Shown here: positions 1 to 9,830 of the stretch, piece by piece
How the letters are laid out: the number at the start of each line of letters is the position of its first letter
Position numbering within the stretch: position 1 is the stretch's first letter
Notes under the pieces: generated by a model
What the model saw: only the letters and a program-made list of their open reading frames with translations
The model's database searches: none
Told to the model about the DNA's origin: nothing
NCBI GenBank assembly: GCA_015680685.1
Contig: MNCI01001934.1
Span: forward strand, 5,310-47,368
Direction of reading: 5' to 3'
DNA length: 42,059 nucleotides
Source of the DNA: Gnetum montanum
Lineage: Eukaryota > Streptophyta > Gnetopsida > Gnetales > Gnetaceae
Translations under genes and position numbers: made by a program

Positions 1-14
1 CACAAAATCAAACC

Positions 15-3000
15 ATGGGAGTGTACCAAGACCCCCTAAACACTAAGGAGGCTCCATATATAATTAGCACGATTTACTGTGACAATGAGCCCGATACACC
101 CCACATTAACACGGTACACCCCGAGGATAAGGAAGTATCTAACAAGTCGTTTGTAGTTCGAATCCCTCCCGCTGAGCCCGCGCTCGCACCCCAGACATCC
201 CGCACCCCGCAGCGGCCGTACGTGGTCCGAGTACCCTCGACTACACCTGCCTCCCACATGACGACGCGCCAACAACCCTACGTGGTGCACACCCCCCCTA
301 TTAATCCCGCGAGCACAATGACACCTTATGCTCGGCCTGCCCCCTTTGTAGTCCGAGTACCACCCGCGGTTGCAATGACGGAGGTCCCATCTCCACTAAG
401 GCCAACTCCATACGTCGTCCGGGTTCCCGCACAGGCTCCTGCCCAGTCATACCCGCAACCCCGTCTTGCTCCATATGTCGTAAAGGTCCCTGGACAATCC
501 CAGGGTCTGAGGCCAGGCCCTTGTAACACGCGAGAACGCCTAGCGGACAGGCTCACACGCGAACACGTGGAGAGAGAACGCCAACGGCTAGCCGTGGGGC
601 CACCTAAACCAACACCTCTTAACTCCGTGCCTATGGCATCATCTGATAATCAACCTGACATGGGCAGCAGCGGCAAAACCTCTCGGACGCACGAACAACA
701 GGAAACTGCTAACATCCGCAAGAACGAGAAACCACGGAAACACGAGATAAAACTCCTGGGCCCGATGGACCCGGTCCCTCTCAACCAAAATGCTCCTGAC
801 AGCGGAGATTTCGCGACGGTCCTAACGCAAGTCACTCAGGCACTGAAACAAAAGAACACGTCTTTAAGCTTATATGATTTAGTGTTGACTTCCCAGACTC
901 ATCGCGAAGCTCTTGTACGCATGTTAACATCCATCCCGGTTAGCGAGGACTTGCCTCCGAGCGAACCAGCAATCCATGCGGTGATGTATCCTCCTCGCGG
1001 GGTCAGCCCTAAGGCCTTAAGCTTCCTTGACGAGAGCATCAAAATGGATAAAACAACCAGCGAGACGACGACAACCCCTATGTTTATAACCATACATATA
1101 AACCAATTTAAGATACATAGGGTACATGTAGATGATGTGGCAGCCACTAATGTTGTGCCATATCCAATCATCGAACAATTGGGACTTACAGACGCAATCA
1201 AACCCATGACAACTGCATGTTTGAAATCCTTCAGCGGGTCGCGTGTATTAGTCAAGGGCACGATAACCCTTGACTTTATAGCGGGGAACCAGTTCCCTAC
1301 ATCCGCTGATTTCTTGGTAGTTGATGAGATGCCAGGGTTCAATCTCATCTTAGAAAGGCCCTGGTTAGCCCAGTTAAGAGCCGTATCATCTCCCATACAT
1401 CAGGAAATTCACCTGCCCTACGAGGGCGAAGAGGTCGTTATACATGGGGAAGCGACAATTCCCATAATCTCTTCAAGCTTAGAAATAGAGCAAGGGTCAC
1501 AAATAGAGATCGAAAAGCCTAGCCCAAAACGAGATGACGGAATTGAGATCCCTGTATACTACCTGAGTCATGCAATGGTTGCCCACGAAAAGAGATATAA
1601 CGATGTAGAAAAGTCATGCTTAGCTTTGGTTTTCTCTTTAAAGAAATGGCGACATTATCTTTTCCAAAATCAAGTTAACATAATTTGTAAAGATAATGTG
1701 CTCAGAGCTATAACCGGAAACATCTATGAGTCAAGCAGGATAGCCCGTTGGAAGGCAATCATAGCTGAGTTTGACCTGCACTATGTAGCACAATCGTCAG
1801 TAAAGGGTCAAGCCATAGCGAATCAAATGACCACATCGCCAACGCATGATCCAGGTACAATAGAACCCGAATTCCCAGACGAGAATGTAAATACAATAGA
1901 CACGGTGCCAGATGACTACGAGGCGGTTCTAAACTTCGACGGAGCATCCACCTCCCGAGGAGGAAGCGCTGCCGCTGTAATCACATACCCCTCTGGAGAA
2001 ATTAAGCCTTTCGCCTATCGCTTCAATTTTCATTGTACTAACAACATAGCAGAGTATGAGGGTCTCCTCAGAGGTCTCGCGGCCGCATTAGCCTCGGACA
2101 TTACACGGCTCGTAGTCAGAGGGGATTCACAACTAGTCGTAAACCAAGTCACAGATGTCTATACGTGTAAAGCACAACACTTACAACCATACTGTGATTT
2201 GGCTAAGCACCTACTTAAACAATTCGAAAAGGTTGACGTCCAACATATCCCTAGGAACGACAATACCATTGCAGACGCCTTAGCAACCTTAGCTTTAAAC
2301 ATATCCCCTGACATGTTTCATGCACTACCAAGCTCCGTGACCAGCTGTGTCGAGCCCATAACCAACACCCTCGACGCACTTCCAATTGCGTCCGTCAGTA
2401 CAACACACACTAATGAATGGTACGATGACGTAAAAGAATACCTCCTGCGCGGCGAAGCGCCACAACATCTAACCAACGCGCAAAAGGATGCAGTACGCAA
2501 GCGTTCTAAGCAATACACATTAATAGGGGATACGTTGTGCCGCCGATCCTACGAAGGCATACTGCTAACATGCGTCAACAGCACCGAGGCCCAAACAATT
2601 GTTGAACAGGTGCACGACGGAATATGCGGGGGGCACATCGCACCGAGGGCAATGGCAACCAAAATAAGACGCCTAGGCTACTATTGGCCGCACATGGAAC
2701 ACGACTGTCAGTCCAAGGTCAAAACATGTAGTGTATGCCAAAAACACGGTAATCTCATCCACATTCCACCAAACGAGTTGCACACAACACAAATCACATG
2801 GCCCTTCCAGAAATGGGGGCTAGATCTCATCGGCCCGATAACACCTACGTCTTCTGCTGGGCATAGCTTTATTATAACAGCGACTGAGTACTTCACGAAA
2901 TGGGTAGAAGCGGCGCCCCTTCGTAAAACTACTTCTAAACAGGTATGCAACTTTATCCTCGAAAACATTGTAACCCGTTTTGGCATTCCCATGGCAATCA

Positions 3001-3656
3001 TCACCGACAACGGGCCACAATTTAGTAGCGCAGAGACCAAAACGTTTTGCGATAGTCTAGGGATCAAACACTCGTTTTCATCCCCTTACTACCCTCAGAG
3101 CAACGGGCAGGCAGAATCAACAAATAAGACAATCATCACAGTACTCAAAAAGATGCTTGTCCAGAGCAAACGAAGATGGCACGAACAACTGGTGTATGCG
3201 TTATGGGCATACCGTACCACGCATCGGACCTCGACAGGTAAAACCCCATATAGTCTTGTTTACGGTTCAGAAGCCATTTTACCTTTAGAATTGCAGGTAC
3301 CATCTCTACGGATCACGCTCTCCGGGCTCCTCGACGACGAGCAGAACAATGATTTACACATCATTGACCTGGACTCGGTGGAGGAAGAACGTGTGCGTGC
3401 ACTCGATCAGATCGAATGGTATCAGAAACAACAACGGCAACGACATCGACATGACATTTATAAGCGCCCCATCAAAGAAGGAGACCTCGTACTTAAAGCC
3501 GTTCGGGAACACCCAGATAAATTCTCAGCCAACTGGGAAGGGCCTTACCTGGTTATCAAAGCATTCGACAACGGAGCATTCAAACTAGCCAACATCGATG
3601 GAAAAGAGTTTGCAAACCCAACCAATCATCTGTTCCTCAAACCGTTCTATACATGA
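15..3656 (+). CDS. Tat-like polyprotein (pro - partial RNase H - aRNase H - integrase), RT deleted
   Basis: 1213 codons, open also upstream to the window edge, so the ATG at 15 is probably internal to a longer gag-pol frame. Residues 46-160 carry six copies of a [PS][YF]VV[RKH]xP motif every 20-23 residues. Residues 367-455 are a retropepsin-like domain with candidate catalytic Asp373, but the usual D-x-G glycine is Val375. Residues 512-606 are the C-terminal part of the first RNase H; RT and the start of this RNase H are missing, with the frame kept across the joint near residues 495-512. Residues 636-760 are a second RNase H with D642, E680, D704 and D754 all present. Integrase has the HHCC finger (H867, H874, C905, C908), the catalytic triad D937, D998, E1034 with a 35-residue D-E spacing, and a C-terminal W-x3-GPY motif near 1173. 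The product would cut and join DNA but could not reverse transcribe alone. Confidence 0.9.
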   Translation: MGVYQDPLNTKEAPYIISTIYCDNEPDTPHINTVHPEDKEVSNKSFVVRIPPAEPALAPQTSRTPQRPYVVRVPSTTPASHMTTRQQPYVVHTPPINPASTMTPYARPAPFVVRVPPAVAMTEVPSPLRPTPYVVRVPAQAPAQSYPQPRLAPYVVKVPGQSQGLRPGPCNTRERLADRLTREHVERERQRLAVGPPKPTPLNSVPMASSDNQPDMGSSGKTSRTHEQQETANIRKNEKPRKHEIKLLGPMDPVPLNQNAPDSGDFATVLTQVTQALKQKNTSLSLYDLVLTSQTHREALVRMLTSIPVSEDLPPSEPAIHAVMYPPRGVSPKALSFLDESIKMDKTTSETTTTPMFITIHINQFKIHRVHVDDVAATNVVPYPIIEQLGLTDAIKPMTTACLKSFSGSRVLVKGTITLDFIAGNQFPTSADFLVVDEMPGFNLILERPWLAQLRAVSSPIHQEIHLPYEGEEVVIHGEATIPIISSSLEIEQGSQIEIEKPSPKRDDGIEIPVYYLSHAMVAHEKRYNDVEKSCLALVFSLKKWRHYLFQNQVNIICKDNVLRAITGNIYESSRIARWKAIIAEFDLHYVAQSSVKGQAIANQMTTSPTHDPGTIEPEFPDENVNTIDTVPDDYEAVLNFDGASTSRGGSAAAVITYPSGEIKPFAYRFNFHCTNNIAEYEGLLRGLAAALASDITRLVVRGDSQLVVNQVTDVYTCKAQHLQPYCDLAKHLLKQFEKVDVQHIPRNDNTIADALATLALNISPDMFHALPSSVTSCVEPITNTLDALPIASVSTTHTNEWYDDVKEYLLRGEAPQHLTNAQKDAVRKRSKQYTLIGDTLCRRSYEGILLTCVNSTEAQTIVEQVHDGICGGHIAPRAMATKIRRLGYYWPHMEHDCQSKVKTCSVCQKHGNLIHIPPNELHTTQITWPFQKWGLDLIGPITPTSSAGHSFIITATEYFTKWVEAAPLRKTTSKQVCNFILENIVTRFGIPMAIITDNGPQFSSAETKTFCDSLGIKHSFSSPYYPQSNGQAESTNKTIITVLKKMLVQSKRRWHEQLVYALWAYRTTHRTSTGKTPYSLVYGSEAILPLELQVPSLRITLSGLLDDEQNNDLHIIDLDSVEEERVRALDQIEWYQKQQRQRHRHDIYKRPIKEGDLVLKAVREHPDKFSANWEGPYLVIKAFDNGAFKLANIDGKEFANPTNHLFLKPFYT

Positions 3657-3675
3657 ATTCGAACTCAGGTACGCT

Positions 3676-4200
3676 ACAGTCCTAGAATCATGACTATAAA
3701 CTGATACCACAGAACAGTCCTGGAATCATGACTATAAACTGATACCACAAAATAGTCTTGGAATCATGACTATAAACTGATACCACAGAACAGTCCTGGA
3801 ATCATGACCATAAACTGATACCACAGAACAGTCCTGGAATCATGACTATAAACTGATACCACAGAACATTCCTGGAATCATGACTATAAACTGATATCAC
3901 AGAATAGTCCCAAGTTACGACTTAAAACTGACATCATCATTTTCCTGGTATATGACAATAAACGGATACCACGCAATGTCCGCAAATGACGATAAACTAG
4001 CACCCCTCTGGCGTGATAGTAAAATGGCGCCGTCAGACTCCCGAGAGTCTGCTAAGACTATAAACTAGCTCGCCTCTGTATAGTCAGCTAAGACTCAAAA
4101 CTGGCAACATACCATCTGCCACGACGCTAAATAGGCAATGTCCAACGGGTTACGACACAAAACTAACCCATAATAGTCTGCTAAGACTATAAGCTAGTGC
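3676..4200 (+). repeat. 38-bp tandem repeats in element A 3' UTR
   Basis: About seven units of 38 bp run from 3676 to about 3955, with core TGGAATCATGACTATAAACT followed by GATACCACAGAACAGTCC. The phase is exact between the unit starting at 3711 and the one at 3749. From 3955 to 4200 the same core persists in degenerate, irregularly spaced form (GACTATAAACTAG). Related cores lie in elements B, C and D. Coding function is unlikely because the frame stops at 3656. Confidence 0.9.
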
Positions 4201-5120
4201 ATTCATCTGCGACTCCCCATCTCATAGTCGCCTTCATTCGCCAGAATCATTACACCCTTCATCGTCGACATTCACGTTCAAAACTCAGAATCGCCGCAAT
4301 ATTTTCGTTCACTTGCAGCTGGCTAAATCTAAGCTCTTTAATTCACTCATGGTTTTCTTGTCTCTTCGAAGTTGTCTTTGTAGGATGACGCCCAGAAGCT
4401 CTCGTACGAAGTTGCGTTTCATCATAAGTAGCAAGATGAGGCAATGTTCATTTGTTCACCCGGCAAGACTAAATCGAACCGTTAACCCGCACATTCCCGT
4501 TCCCCGAAAGCCCACTATCTATCTACCAAACCATTACACGCTGCGAAACGTTACAGCAGTCGGAACACACACAACACAAGATTCGTGCATGAGTACAAGA
4601 ACAAAAAAAAAACCCTTGGCAATTCCCATATAAGCCCCAGGTGGGAAGCAATTGGTCTTAAAAATACGTACTCATGTCAAACGCAATCGAGAAACATCCT
4701 ATCGCATGGCTTTGGCTCTCCGCTAACGGTTTCCCCAAAGAAGGGAGCTGTTCCTCCAAAGAATGCAAAACATCACCCCGTGGCTTTGGCAGTGACAACT
4801 GGTTCTCCTAAAAAACCACCAAGAGCACCGTTCCACCAAAGGACGCACATCACACGCTTGAGTTCCGAGTCTGCCGAAAGACGGCCATTGACAAGGACCA
4901 GCATACTACACACCTGAGCACCCTACTCTCCCAGCAACGACCGACCCCCACGATCCCTTCCTTTCCGCCAGTTTCCAATCTCACCCTTTCAATCCCATTT
5001 ACCACTAAACACGGAACGATGAGGTCTGGCCAGGTGACAAGGGACAAGGCTTTTATCGAGTTGCTTGCGGTGTTTTGCGCTTCTTTGTCGACGCTTCTCG
5101 GGTCGATTCCTCCAAGCGTC
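4201..5120 (+). other. Element A non-coding 3' internal region
   Basis: This is 0.9 kb between the degenerate 38-bp repeats and the polypurine tract. It holds short open frames of 60-116 codons, none resembling a known domain and all overlapping one another, so I do not call genes. It corresponds in position to 17480-18210 of element B. Base composition is CpG-retaining like the rest of A. Confidence 0.6.
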
Positions 5121-5136
5121 AACAAAGAGGGGCCAA
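5121..5136 (+). other. Polypurine tract of element A
   Basis: AACAAAGAGGGGCCAA lies directly before the TG that opens the 3' LTR. It would prime plus-strand DNA synthesis. The nearly identical string at 18213-18228 sits in front of the 3' LTR of element B, which fixes both LTR starts. Confidence 0.75.
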
Positions 5137-5169
5137 TGAAACACCACAAAAATCTTTTAAGTGTTGTGC

Positions 5170-5550
5170 CAGCATCTACGCCCAGCGTTCATGCCCAGCG
5201 TCTGTACCCAGCGTTCATGCCCAGCGTTCACGCCCAGCATCTACGCCCAGCGTACACGCCCAGCGTCTACGCCCAGCTCAGTGTACACGCCCAGGTACGG
5301 CAGGGGCACACGCTCGACGACAGGATTTCCAATGGCAACATGAAGATCACACCAAAGAGCAAGGATTGAAGCAAGTGGACATCCGTCGGTCTCTACGCCC
5401 GGCGTCTACGCCCGGCGTATACGCCCAGCGTGTACGCCCAGCGTACATGCCAGCTTGTAACGTTTACGCTTAGCGTATACGCCCAGCGTGTACACCCAGC
5501 GTACACGCCAGCTTGTAATGTATACGCCCAGCGTGTACCGAGTTTCTAAA
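5170..5550 (+). repeat. 13-bp dyad-symmetric minisatellite in the U3 of A
   Basis: About 19 units of consensus GCCCAGCGTNTAC lie in two blocks, 5170-5296 and 5394-5545. Adjacent units give ACGC-CCA-GCGT, a small inverted repeat, extended in places to TACACGC-CCA-GCGTGTA. The second block has a higher-order period of about 58 bp marked by GCCAGCTTGTAA. The position just upstream of the TATA box suggests an enhancer-like array; that role is inferred. Confidence 0.85.
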
Positions 5551-5612
5551 TTGTAACGCCCGGTCTATACGCCACGTGTCCCCCCATCCGTTTTTCCCGG
5601 TAACCCTACCCC

Positions 5613-5620
5613 TATAAATA
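5613..5620 (+). promoter_or_regulatory. TATA box of the element A LTR
   Basis: TATAAATA lies in the context TAACCCTACCCCTATAAATAGCCC. The same context surrounds the TATA boxes of both element B LTRs (11879 and 19303), so this is very likely the U3/R core promoter. Transcription would start about 25-30 bp downstream. Confidence 0.75.
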
Positions 5621-5920
5621 GCCCAATTTTCCACGTTTACCAGGTCCGCAAAAATTTACCAGAGCCGACCCAAAGCAATCACGCTGCTGAAACCCTCATA
5701 CGCTTACGCTTACGCCGAAAGCCCTGCACGCCGGACGCTGCATGCTGAGCACAGTCCGCGCTTCGCCCACCGTGTCTGCCAGCTGCATCCTTTCCGTTCA
5801 CCTGGGCTTTACGTCGGCCTTGTGTCCCCACACAACTGCGTTAGACCGGTGCACAAAACTTTAATTCCATAATCTATTGTTTACACTTACAGCAAGTTCT
5901 TTTTACAGTTTTACGTTAAT

Positions 5921-6280
5921 TTGGCCCGCGCTCTGTTTACGCCTGTTTACGCTCGCGCTCCGCGCTCGGTTCGTGCCCGAAGACGGCCACTGTTTACGCT
6001 CGCTGTGAGTTCCTTTTCAGTTTTACGTCAATTTGGCCCACCCTTCGTTCACGCCCGCTTGCATTTTCGCTCCGTCTCCGTTCGTATACGTCCACTGTTC
6101 ACGCCATCTGCCTGCTTACGCCCTACATCCATTCACGCTGTTTACGCTCACGCCCGTACGCTCACGCTGTGTTCATTTCTGTTTACGCTGTTCACGCCCC
6201 ATTCCGTTTACGCCCGTTATATTTACGTCGTGCACACCAGATTCATTGCTTACGCCCTGTTTACGTATAACCCAGCGTGT
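5921..6280 (+). repeat. Degenerate TTTACGC-rich repeats in R-U5 of A
   Basis: GTTTACGC, GTTCACGC and GCTTACGC recur irregularly through this CpG-rich segment of the LTR, including a partial duplication of TTTTACGTTAATTTGGCCC at about 5912 and 6023. Open frames here are low-complexity translations of the repeats and are not called as genes. Confidence 0.6.
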
Positions 6281-6458
6281 AACACTTCGGCGGTGCTCGG
6301 GGAAGTCCTTGTTTGATCCGCGTGCGGACCATCCAAGGCACTCTGCCTTCGTCCTTTCCAGCTTGCCCTCAAGCGGAGGCAGGGTCGACTGTGCCTGTCC
6401 GCATCTCTTTCGATGTTCGTTACATTCCAGCCTTGCACCGACGATTTCGGTCGGCACA

Positions 6459-8370
6459 ACTAGTGTTAGAGAAATCCACCTAGAAGAAGCTTAAGTTTAA
6501 GCTTAAAACATCACATTAGGTGGTCACAGGTATGTTTTATCTATGTTTTGGTTATTCTATGTTTTAAGACTTATGGCTATGTTATGGTTTCTTATGCTAA
6601 TATATTTTTATGTGCTATGGTTTTACATAAGCATCAAGGCATGGTAGTCCAAGTTTCCATGGACGAGGAAGCATAGAGACATGTAGCCACTGCAGTGGAG
6701 GGGAGACAAAGGCATGCAAATGAGGCACTCGTACAACATCATGAGGTTAAAAGATTAGCAAATTTGATAAAGATGATCTAGATGCCTTATTTGGTGAGGC
6801 AATACTAAGTACATTCTCATCGTCATCCTAGAGGAGAGAGAGGAGGAGCTAGGTATGCACATGTCTTAACGCTTCTTGTTATATCCTGTGATTTTAGGTT
6901 TCATTTTCATTCTAACTGTATGACAATTGTTATGCTTCTATTAGTTCTATAGCCACTAGCAAAGGCCCTTGCCACTACACTTCACACAAAACCATGAGTG
7001 AAAGTCCCTAACATGATGAAGTTCATGGGCAGGATGGCCAAGAACATCATCAACCAATTGCAACATGTTGCACTTGAGATAGTTTAGAACTTTATTTTCT
7101 ATGATTTAGTCATTTTTGCTATGTCATAGGTTATGTTTCTGTCATGGCTATTGTAGGTTGTAAACTATGTTCTAGGGTTGTATCTCATGGTTGTATGTTT
7201 TCTATAGTGCCATATGTGAAGGGGACCCTAGCCAAGACATGGAGATTAACTCCTTGCTAAAGCTTTCCTTTTATGTACAAAGTGTACCCTTAAAGTTCTA
7301 CAAAACTACTAATAATCTAGAAATGTTGTGTGCAAAAAAAATTCATGGGAGATGGAGAGGTCCAATGAATTTCTATAAGAGAAAATTGTGGCCTTGAGGG
7401 AGGAGACCCAGTGGCACTCTATGACTTTTACGAAACTCCAAAAATCCAAGGCCTTTGTGGAAGCCCAAGTGGCTAACTTAGAGAGCTTTAAAACTAGAGA
7501 GATCATGTGGGCCTACTAATAGCACACCATCCATGACAAGGTGGCACTATCATGGAAGATGATGAAGTAGTGGATGTAGATGGATCTCATATCTTAGAAG
7601 ATCAAAGATTGGAAAGATCACTACACATGGATCTTAGAGTGGGGTAAGATACAAAAGGATCACAAATGATAGTATAAGGATAATCAAAAGGCCTATTTAA
7701 AGTGGCTCAAAGAGGAGTTAGTTAAATAGTGCAAGAGAGAGCTATTCATTCAAGGAATTTAGGCAAAGAGTGCCTACTAGCTCTTTGAGAGTACTTTCAT
7801 GATGGAGAAATCCCCTACTCCTCAGATCACCTTCCTTAGGAGAATGACCTTTTGCATATACCCCTACAAGTTATAGAGCTATATTTTCCACTGTTTGATG
7901 TATTTTATGTTTTAGTTTTATTATTTTTGTTTAATTTATAGTTTTGGTTGCTAGTTACTAATTGGTTATGTATTGTTGTATTTCACGCATTAGGAGACAT
8001 CAGCAGCTCCAATGGTGGTGGTGGTGTGGATGACCCACCACTTTCTTCTCTGGATGCCTCTTATCATCCTCCATCTACCTATTTCAACTTATTTTGCTAC
8101 ATGTTATTTTTATCATTTTTTTATGGCTAATATTATCCAAGACTATGTTATGGATGATTATTATTATTTTTGGATATTTTTTCACATACTATGGCCATAG
8201 CTAAATATGTTCTAAAAATTTTAAGTTTAAAATTTTTGGTTTTAGTTTTGGCTATATATTGTTCTAGTGATATAAATGTTCTAAATGGATATGTTGATTT
8301 TGGATATAATGTTAAATGGCTAAATGATGTGATTATAGGCTAAACATAAATAAGATAAAAAAGGTGCTTG
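6459..8370 (+). other. Unidentified decayed DNA between A and C, exon-like blocks
   Basis: No element ends or known domains are recognisable. On the plus strand four coding-like blocks (about 6636-6853, 6949-7085, 7206-7860, 7994-8100) alternate with T-rich stretches that end in AG (TTCTATTAG near 6948, TTTTCTATAG near 7206, CACGCATTAG near 7993). The third block would encode a W-, K- and E-rich stretch interrupted by TAG codons. It could be an old multi-exon gene relic, an old retroelement ORF, or chance. Element A inserted next to or into this DNA. Confidence 0.3.
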
Positions 8371-8590
8371 CTAGTTTTAGGCTGTAGTGGGCATAGGTTG
8401 TTTAAGTGTTTTGCTAGTTTTAGGCCATGTTGGGCCATGTTACATTGCTAGTTTTAGGCCATGGTGGGCCCACAATGTTATTGTTTTGTCAATTTAAGGC
8501 CATGGTGGGTTGTGTGATGTTGCTAGTTTTAAGCCATGGCAAGTCATGTGACATTGCTAGTTTTAGGTCATGGTGAGCCATTGTTGGAGA
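8371..8590 (-). repeat. UTR minisatellite of element C
   Basis: About six irregular units on the plus strand read GCTAGTTTTAGGCCATGGTGGGCC and variants. The minus strand gives CATGGCCTAAAACTAGCA, the same core as the UTR repeats of A, B and D. It follows the protease tail of C, as expected for a 3' UTR array. Confidence 0.7.
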
Positions 8591-8857
8591 GAAACTCATT
8601 TTTGGTGATTTTTTTCTATTTTAAATATTTTATGGGTTTTTTAGATATCATTCTAAACAAGGAAAAATAAAGAAATAAAAAGGCCATGATAAATAAAGGT
8701 ATAAATAAAAGTAAGCCTCTAGGATATATGCATAAAAAGTAGAATACAATTTAGAAAAAGGCACAATTGGTCAATAAAGAGAATTTCAACTAAATGGTTA
8801 TGGTACATATGATTACACAAATATAAGGGTATAATGTGGAAGGGCAAGGAGTACACC

Positions 8858-9830
8858 TTACTTTTGAAAACTCTTCCTAATCTTTGAAAGTTTAGGAAAC
8901 ACATAAGGCTTGTTCTACACAAGCTTGTATTTCCCATCCCCTTCATTGATGATATTGAAGGGAAGCTCTTCCCATGGTATGTCCCATTGCTCATTGTTAC
9001 TACTTTTTTCTTCCTTTTCTCTCTTGGGTTGCTAGACTTTGTGGCTAGGAGTTTCGTCTTGAAACTCCACTTTAGATCCCTACTCTATATCTACGTTGTT
9101 GATAGTCAGGGAAATTGTGTTATCACTGTGAATGATGATTTCACATTTCTCTTAAGAAAGGTGGATCTCTTGATGGATGGATGAGAATATGGCTCATAAT
9201 TGAGCCAAAAAAGATCTTTCCAAGATAAGGTTAAACCTCGACATCTCCTCCACCACCAAGAAATTGGCAGTTATGGGGAATTGCTTTCCTACCACAAAGT
9301 CCAAGGAGATAGACCCCTTGACAGCAACCCTTGATCCATTGAAAGACTTGAGAGATGTAGTTGTTGTATGTTGTATTTGTTCTATTAAGCCTAAGCATTC
9401 AATAATAGTACATGGGATAATGTTTGTTGTGGCACCATTGTCCACATGCACCTAATGCACTTTAAACTACCCTATGTGTATGGTTATGAAAAGAGGAGCC
9501 CTAGTCACTTTGTCATTTTGGGGGTTGACCTTGACCTTTCTATGGCTAAACACCAGTGATGTTAACTTATTTTCCCTTGGTGAAGTAGGAACCATTATCG
9601 CATGGATGGATTTCTCATTAGCAAGGATATTCTCACTAATTAGGATAGAAGTCAACATTTTGACTAGCACCTTAAGATGTATAGCAAAAGTCATGATCAA
9701 GTCATGCAAGCTTAGAGTTGTGTTCTTTTTCTTGAGGAATTACTCAACCTATTTCATCACACTAAGGAAGTTTTTTTCATTGCATATGGGCTTGTTGTCC
9801 TGATCATGCATACCAAATTATGAGCTTCAA
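8858..9830 (-). pseudogene. Element C protease region, decayed
   Basis: The minus-strand frame at 9451-9194 matches residues 371-455 of the element A polyprotein along its whole length. It keeps the retropepsin-like HVDNGATTN motif, so the D-x-G glycine lost in A is present here. Upstream (9709-9467) is the matching pre-protease segment with the ML-TSI and NP-x-FITIHI blocks. Downstream, after frame damage, the sequence reads IRKSFQK, stop (TAA at 8860-8858), GVLLA, the same ending as in element B. Several in-frame TAG codons disrupt the gene. Confidence 0.75.

Larger units (their letters stand above)
1..6458 (+). mobile_element. Element A: Tat-like Ty3/gypsy retrotransposon, 5' end outside window
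   Basis: This is the internal region and 3' LTR of an LTR retrotransposon; its 5' LTR and most of gag lie left of the window. Order seen: end of gag/linker, protease, half of a first RNase H, second RNase H, integrase, UTR with 38-bp repeats, polypurine tract, 3' LTR. A second RNase H before integrase marks the Tat/Ogre branch. RT is absent. CpG dinucleotides are frequent, unlike in every other element here, and the polyprotein frame is open, so this is the youngest copy. The target duplication cannot be checked because the 5' end is missing. Confidence 0.9.
5137..6458 (+). repeat. 3' LTR of element A (about 1322 bp)
   Basis: It begins TGAAACACCACAAAA after the polypurine tract and ends TCGGCACA at 6458. 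The start aligns with the element B LTRs at 10779 and 18229, and the end aligns with theirs (GGTTGCTACA, GGTTGTTATA). U3 runs to the TATA box at 5613 and is filled with 13-bp GCCCAGCGT repeats. R-U5 is about 0.84 kb, close to the 0.78-0.80 kb in B. No 5' partner is in the window, so age cannot be taken from LTR divergence. Confidence 0.8.

Noticed and set aside
899-1396. 165-codon minus-strand frame within element A
   Set aside because: Shadow of the protease-coding strand with no independent similarity.
3676-4200. Regular repeats resembling a CRISPR array
   Set aside because: 38-bp units are directly adjacent with no unique spacers and lie in a retrotransposon UTR in plant DNA.
4197-4917. 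Open frames of 63-110 codons after the A polyprotein
   Set aside because: They overlap each other in different frames, match no domain and lie in the non-coding region before the polypurine tract.
5019-6494. Several overlapping open frames of 94-153 codons
   Set aside because: Low-complexity translations of the GCCCAGCGT and TTTACGC repeats in the LTR; all frames are open because the repeats lack stops.
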